7,231 bases of DNA, taken from contig JBOHBN010000113.1 of the NCBI GenBank assembly GCA_050698355.1, forward strand, positions 1-7,231, in the 5' to 3' direction. Shown in pieces: positions 5,324 to 7,231 of the stretch. This DNA comes from JBOHBN01 sp050698355 (GTDB taxonomy: Bacteria > Actinomycetota > Actinomycetes > Streptosporangiales > WHST01). How positions within the stretch are numbered: position 1 is the stretch's first letter; the number at the start of each line of letters is the position of its first letter. The position numbers and the translations under genes are program-made. The notes under the pieces were generated by a model. The model saw only the letters and a list, made by a program, of their open reading frames with translations. It made no database searches and had not been told where the DNA came from.

Positions 5324-5955
5324 ACAGCTGTGCGATCTGCTCGACGACCGACCGCATGATCCAGGCCGAGCCGGACGCCTACGCGTGCTGGCGCTGCTCG
5401 GAGCGGCTCATCCGGTGGCTGCGCGAAGTCGAGGCGTGCTTGCTCGCCATGACCGCAGTGCCGGTAGTCGGTGGCGACGACGGGCGGCGCACCGCGGTGT
5501 TCGAGTCCCGTTCGCCGGCCAACGACGACGTGATCTCCGCGACCGACATCCGCACCGGCATCGACCGCCATCAACCGCATCCGGGTGCCATGGCCGCGCT
5601 CACCTCGTGGTGTGCCCAGGTGGCTGATGAACGCGGTATGCGCGGCGCCCGTGAGGCCACACCGACGGCGCTGTGCGGCTACCTGCGCGGCCACAACCCG
5701 TGGATCATCGCGCAGCCGTGGGTCGACGAGTACCACGCCGAGCTGGCCGGTGTCCGCTCGCAGGTGCGGTCGCTGGCCGGGTTCGCCCCGGAACCGCCCT
5801 ACGGCAAGTGCTGGGTGCTGTTCACCGACGGTGAGTGCGGCGGCCCGCTGTTCTGGACCGACGAGCGTGACGCGTTGCGGTGTGGCGACTGTGGGCGCAT
5901 CTACACTGGGCATGAGCTCGTGCGGTGGCAGGTGGGGCAGCAGGAGGCGTCGTGA
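5320..5955 (+). CDS. Protein with two zinc-ribbon-like ends
   Basis: This 211-aa protein starts at GTG 5320 in a GTGA overlap; the ribosome-binding site GGAGGAG (5311-5317) is very close to the start. Its N-terminus has a four-Cys site, Cys4-x2-Cys7 and Cys23-x2-Cys26, followed by a helix (ERLIRWLREVEACLLAM). A middle region (residues 85-155) is helical with several Trp residues. The C-terminus has a second set, Cys164, Cys173 and Cys188-x2-Cys191, within KCWVLFTDGECGGPLFW and RCGDCGRIYTGHEL. The organisation is familiar from actinophage hypothetical proteins, but no function is established that I can name. It directly precedes a winged-helix gene and the two are coupled, so they may act together in DNA binding or transcriptional control. 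Confidence 0.82.
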   Translation: MNSCAICSTTDRMIQAEPDAYACWRCSERLIRWLREVEACLLAMTAVPVVGGDDGRRTAVFESRSPANDDVISATDIRTGIDRHQPHPGAMAALTSWCAQVADERGMRGAREATPTALCGYLRGHNPWIIAQPWVDEYHAELAGVRSQVRSLAGFAPEPPYGKCWVLFTDGECGGPLFWTDERDALRCGDCGRIYTGHELVRWQVGQQEAS

Positions 5956-6128
5956 GGCTGACGGCACGCGAAGTGATCCGGGCGTTGACGCATCACGGTT
6001 TCCCGGTGCCGAGCACGGCGACGCTGCGGGACTGGCGGCGCCGCGGATATATCTCACCCGGCCGCGGGTACGACGCGGCCGAGGTCATCGCGTTGCAGCG
6101 GACGCGCATGACACGCCGCGCCGCGTAG
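5952..6128 (+). CDS. Small winged-helix (MerR/excisionase-like) protein
   Basis: This 58-aa protein starts at GTG 5952, inside a GTGA overlap and four bases after AGGAGG (5942-5947). The sequence LTAREVIRALTHHG, then STATLRDWRRRGYISP and GYDAAEVIALQ, has the helix-turn-helix plus wing layout of MerR-type DNA-binding domains, with the recognition helix around residues 22-32. It has no effector domain. Stand-alone proteins of this size act as excisionases, small transcription regulators or replication accessory factors. It is the last gene of the long operon and the only one in it ending with TAG and without an overlap. Confidence 0.78.
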   Translation: MRLTAREVIRALTHHGFPVPSTATLRDWRRRGYISPGRGYDAAEVIALQRTRMTRRAA

Positions 6129-6164
6129 TTGCCAAACACGAAGAGTTATGCCACGCTTTTGCCG

Positions 6165-6178
6165 GGAGAGTTGTCTCC
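6165..6178 (+). other. Small hairpin in the intergenic gap
   Basis: GGAGA (6165-6169) and TCTCC (6174-6178) can pair with a GTTG loop. It lies 37 bases past the end of the winged-helix gene. A five-bp stem with no T-run is weak evidence for a terminator; it might act together with the larger inverted repeat downstream. Confidence 0.25.
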
Positions 6179-6183
6179 ACATC

Positions 6184-6242
6184 CGCCGGTCGGCACGTTC
6201 ACACACGCGATTACTCGTCGTTCCCACGCGTGCCGACCGGCG
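6184..6242. terminator. 14-bp inverted repeat between convergent genes
   Basis: CGCCGGTCGGCACG (6184-6197) and CGTGCCGACCGGCG (6229-6242) are exact reverse complements with a 31-base loop. The right arm ends two bases before the hicB stop codon on the opposite strand, and the left arm is 55 bases after the winged-helix stop codon. Position between two converging genes suggests a bidirectional transcription terminator. The loop is long and there is no T-run, which is tolerated in GC-rich actinobacteria but lowers certainty. Alternatives are a protein-binding site or the scar of the event that placed hicAB here. Confidence 0.45.
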
Positions 6243-6244
6243 TC

Positions 6245-6613
6245 CTACGATTTCACCAACTGCTGTGCCCGCTGGAACGACACGTCGAGCAGCGCCCCCA
6301 CGTCGCGCAGCGGCAGGCCGTCGGCGTAGAGCTGTCGTGCCGATTCGCGGGCGAGCTTGGCGGCCTTGTGGTTGGCCTCGTCGGCGGTAGCGCGCAGACT
6401 GCGAGCCTCGTCGATCTGGTCTCCGACCAGGCCGAGGTCGGTGTGGATCGACACGGTGAACGAGTCGCTCTCGACTTCCTGGTCCAGAGAGATGATCGAG
6501 CGGGCCATACGCTCGACCTCGTCGAGGCGGCGTGCCTGGGTGAGCAGATCCAGCTCCGGTATCTGCACCATCCAGAAGCCTTCCTCGCGGTAGACATTCA
6601 CGCGGTAGGTCAT
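6245..6613 (-). CDS. hicB: HicB-family antitoxin
   Basis: This 122-aa product would neutralise HicA and probably repress the operon. The N-terminal part, MTYRVNVYREEGFWMVQIPE with LLTQARRLDEVERMARSIIS, is the RNase-H-like HicB fold, with a beta hairpin and helix. The C-terminal part, RQLYADGLPLRDVGALLDVS followed by FQRAQQLV (residues 93-120), looks like a helix-turn-helix DNA-binding segment. I choose the ATG at 6613, which forms an ATGA overlap with the hicA stop and has AAGGA about eight bases upstream. An in-frame ATG at 6622 would add three residues but has its purine run directly against the start codon. It lies downstream of hicA on the minus strand, convergent with the long operon. 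Family assignment is strong from the N-terminal motif and the HicA neighbour. Confidence 0.84.
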   Translation of the reverse strand: MTYRVNVYREEGFWMVQIPELDLLTQARRLDEVERMARSIISLDQEVESDSFTVSIHTDLGLVGDQIDEARSLRATADEANHKAAKLARESARQLYADGLPLRDVGALLDVSFQRAQQLVKS

Positions 6614-6834
6614 GACAGCCATCCTTTCCCGAACAGCGGGCAGCCGATCATCTGCTTGTAGATCTTGTTCGTGGTGGACGTGGTGAGCTGAGTGTGGCGA
6701 GGCACGTAGGTGCGGTGACGTTCACCGCAGGTGCAGCGCCAGGACTCGTGGTCGCCATCGTCGGAGACTTTGACGGCGCGCCCCTTGCGGGCGAGAGCTC
6801 GTACCACGTCGACCTTCTTTGCTGCCTTGACCAT
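6610..6834 (-). CDS. hicA: HicA-family mRNA interferase toxin
   Basis: This 74-aa product is a HicA-like toxin with the double-stranded-RNA-binding-type fold; family members cleave mRNA and stop translation. The start KKVDVVRALARKGRAVKV is the usual first helix and strand. His29 in DGDHESWRC corresponds to the catalytic His of the family's GSHH motif. The strand after it, HRTYVPRHTQL, and the helix TTNKIYKQM are also typical. Two Cys (34 and 36, in WRCTCG) and a C-terminal CPLFGKGWLS extension are of the kind seen in actinobacterial members. The start ATG 6834 has no Shine-Dalgarno sequence, and the predicted promoter puts the transcription start next to it, so the mRNA may be leaderless. It overlaps hicB by four bases. 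In this order the toxin gene comes first. Confidence 0.83.
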   Translation of the reverse strand: MVKAAKKVDVVRALARKGRAVKVSDDGDHESWRCTCGERHRTYVPRHTQLTTSTTNKIYKQMIGCPLFGKGWLS

Positions 6835-6841
6835 GAGAGTA

Positions 6842-6870
6842 TGTCTAGCCGGGATTGAACGTCAAGTCAA
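6842..6870 (-). promoter_or_regulatory. hicAB promoter
   Basis: Read on the minus strand, TTGACT (6870-6865) is a good -35 element and TAGACA (6847-6842) a fair -10 element, separated by exactly 17 bases. The predicted transcription start falls at about 6835, one base before the hicA ATG at 6834. No ribosome-binding site lies between them, which fits leaderless translation. Confidence 0.6.
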
Positions 6871-6882
6871 GCCGGGATAGAA
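6847..6882. repeat. Direct repeats, probable hicAB operator
   Basis: AGCCGGGATTGAA (6847-6859) and AGCCGGGATAGAA (6870-6882) match at 12 of 13 positions and start 23 bp apart. Each copy begins on the outermost base of a hicA promoter hexamer (-10 and -35), so a bound protein would cover the promoter. Between them, TTGAACGTCAA (6855-6865) has TTGA/TCAA dyad symmetry, and GTCAA is repeated at 6861 and 6866. HicB, with its C-terminal helix-turn-helix, is the natural candidate ligand. Confidence 0.55.
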
Positions 6883-6883
6883 G
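6855..6883 (+). promoter_or_regulatory. Possible divergent plus-strand promoter
   Basis: TTGAAC (6855-6860) and TAGAAG (6878-6883) are spaced by 17 bases and would start transcription near 6890, upstream of the 6911 gene and its ribosome-binding site. The -10 match is only moderate. It overlaps the hicA promoter on the other strand, so both could share the same operator. Confidence 0.35.
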
Positions 6884-6910
6884 ATCCCTGCTCCCCAGCG
6901 GGAGGCCGTC

Positions 6911-7078
6911 ATGTGGGAACGGCTGCAGCTACGGCTGCGACAGACCAACATCGCCATCGACAGTGCGCTCATGCGCAAGGACGAACGCGCCTTCGTGCTG
7001 CTCTGCCAGGAACGACGGCGCATCCACGCCCGCCTCACCGAGATCACGATGCGCGGCATCTGCGAGCCCGTCCCGTGA
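6911..7078 (+). CDS. Small hypothetical protein, 55 aa
   Basis: The gene starts at ATG 6911, five bases after GGAGG (6901-6905), and ends in a GTGA overlap with the next gene. The product, MWERLQLRLRQTNIAIDSAL and onward to EITMRGICEPVP, is almost entirely helical and charged (many Arg, Glu and Leu), as expected for a short coiled coil or helical adaptor. I do not recognise the family. It resumes the plus-strand, overlap-coupled gene style after the hicAB pair. Confidence 0.72.
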   Translation: MWERLQLRLRQTNIAIDSALMRKDERAFVLLCQERRRIHARLTEITMRGICEPVP

Positions 7079-7231
7079 GTGCCAGCGACCGCTACTGGGC
7101 CGGGCTGTTCGGCGCCACCGTGGCCGCATTCCTCGCCGGCGAGGGCCACGCCTTCGCCACCCGCGACGAACACGGCACCCTGACCTACTGGAGCCACACG
7201 CGCATCACCCGCCATCCCGTCGGCCGCGCCG
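7075..7231 (+). CDS. Hypothetical protein, 5' part only
   Basis: The reading frame opens at GTG 7075 in a GTGA overlap with the preceding gene and stays open to the window edge, giving 52 residues (MSASDRYWAGLFGATVAAFL to HPVGRA). Residues 9-21 are small and hydrophobic but too short and interrupted for a confident membrane helix. No family is recognised and the C-terminus lies outside the window. Confidence 0.62.
   Translation, partial: MSASDRYWAGLFGATVAAFLAGEGHAFATRDEHGTLTYWSHTRITRHPVGRA

Noticed and set aside
5047..6057. 336-aa open frame on the minus strand
   Set aside because: Antisense to several coupled plus-strand genes with good ribosome-binding sites; composition is shadow-like and no family is visible.
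6129..6244. Phage attachment site or tRNA fragment in the gap
   Set aside because: No tRNA-like arms and no integrase gene nearby; the inverted repeat alone does not justify an att call.
5585..6661. 358-aa open frame on the plus strand
   Set aside because: It overlaps the zinc-ribbon and winged-helix genes in another frame, then crosses the gap and runs antisense to hicB. It has no ribosome-binding site and no domain; the hicB frame is well supported.

Overview
The window is very GC-rich and gene-dense. It reads as the early recombination and replication segment of an actinobacterial temperate phage or prophage. The protein families (ERF annealing protein, RecB/Cas4-like exonuclease, small HNH nuclease, winged-helix replication protein, DnaB-N/RepA-like helicase) and the style of the short Cys-rich hypothetical proteins are typical of phages of high-GC actinomycetes. 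I see no structural or integrase genes, rRNA, tRNA, CRISPR array or insertion sequence, so free phage and integrated prophage cannot be told apart here.

Layout. Positions 1-6128 are a single plus-strand run of 14 genes (the first is only a 3' tail) with no intergenic DNA. Each stop codon overlaps the next start as ATGA, GTGA or TGATG. In order they are: the tail of an upstream gene; a PD-(D/E)XK exonuclease; an ERF single-strand annealing protein; a 127-aa coiled-coil-like protein; an HNH endonuclease; a 48-aa protein; a two-domain replication initiator/helicase loader; a DnaB-N plus RecA-fold helicase; a PD-(D/E)XK Holliday-junction-resolvase-like nuclease; a double Cys/His finger protein; a 59-aa helical protein; two zinc-ribbon-like proteins; and a small winged-helix DNA-binding protein. 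Positions 6129-6244 are a short non-coding gap holding a 14-bp inverted repeat. Positions 6245-6834 carry a minus-strand hicA-hicB toxin-antitoxin pair, convergent with the long operon. Positions 6835-6910 are a compact divergent promoter/operator region. From 6911 the plus-strand genes resume with a 55-aa protein and a partial gene running off the end.

How the genes fit together. The exonuclease and ERF protein form a Red-like end-resection and annealing pair. The resolvase-like nuclease could process the resulting junctions. The winged-helix protein and the helicase form an origin-recognition and helicase-loading pair. The most interesting non-coding signal lies inside the replication protein gene, in the segment encoding its low-complexity linker: a perfect 30-bp palindrome, a second smaller palindrome with the same CCGGTA core, a 35-nt all-purine tandem repeat and a third palindrome, all within about 110 bp (2611-2721). 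This arrangement recalls the lambda origin inside gene O and is my leading candidate for the replication origin.

The second interesting area is the hicA upstream region. There a 13-bp direct repeat (12/13 identical) is spaced by 23 bp so that each copy starts on the edge of a hicA promoter hexamer. The promoter places the transcription start almost on the hicA ATG, which suggests a leaderless toxin mRNA.
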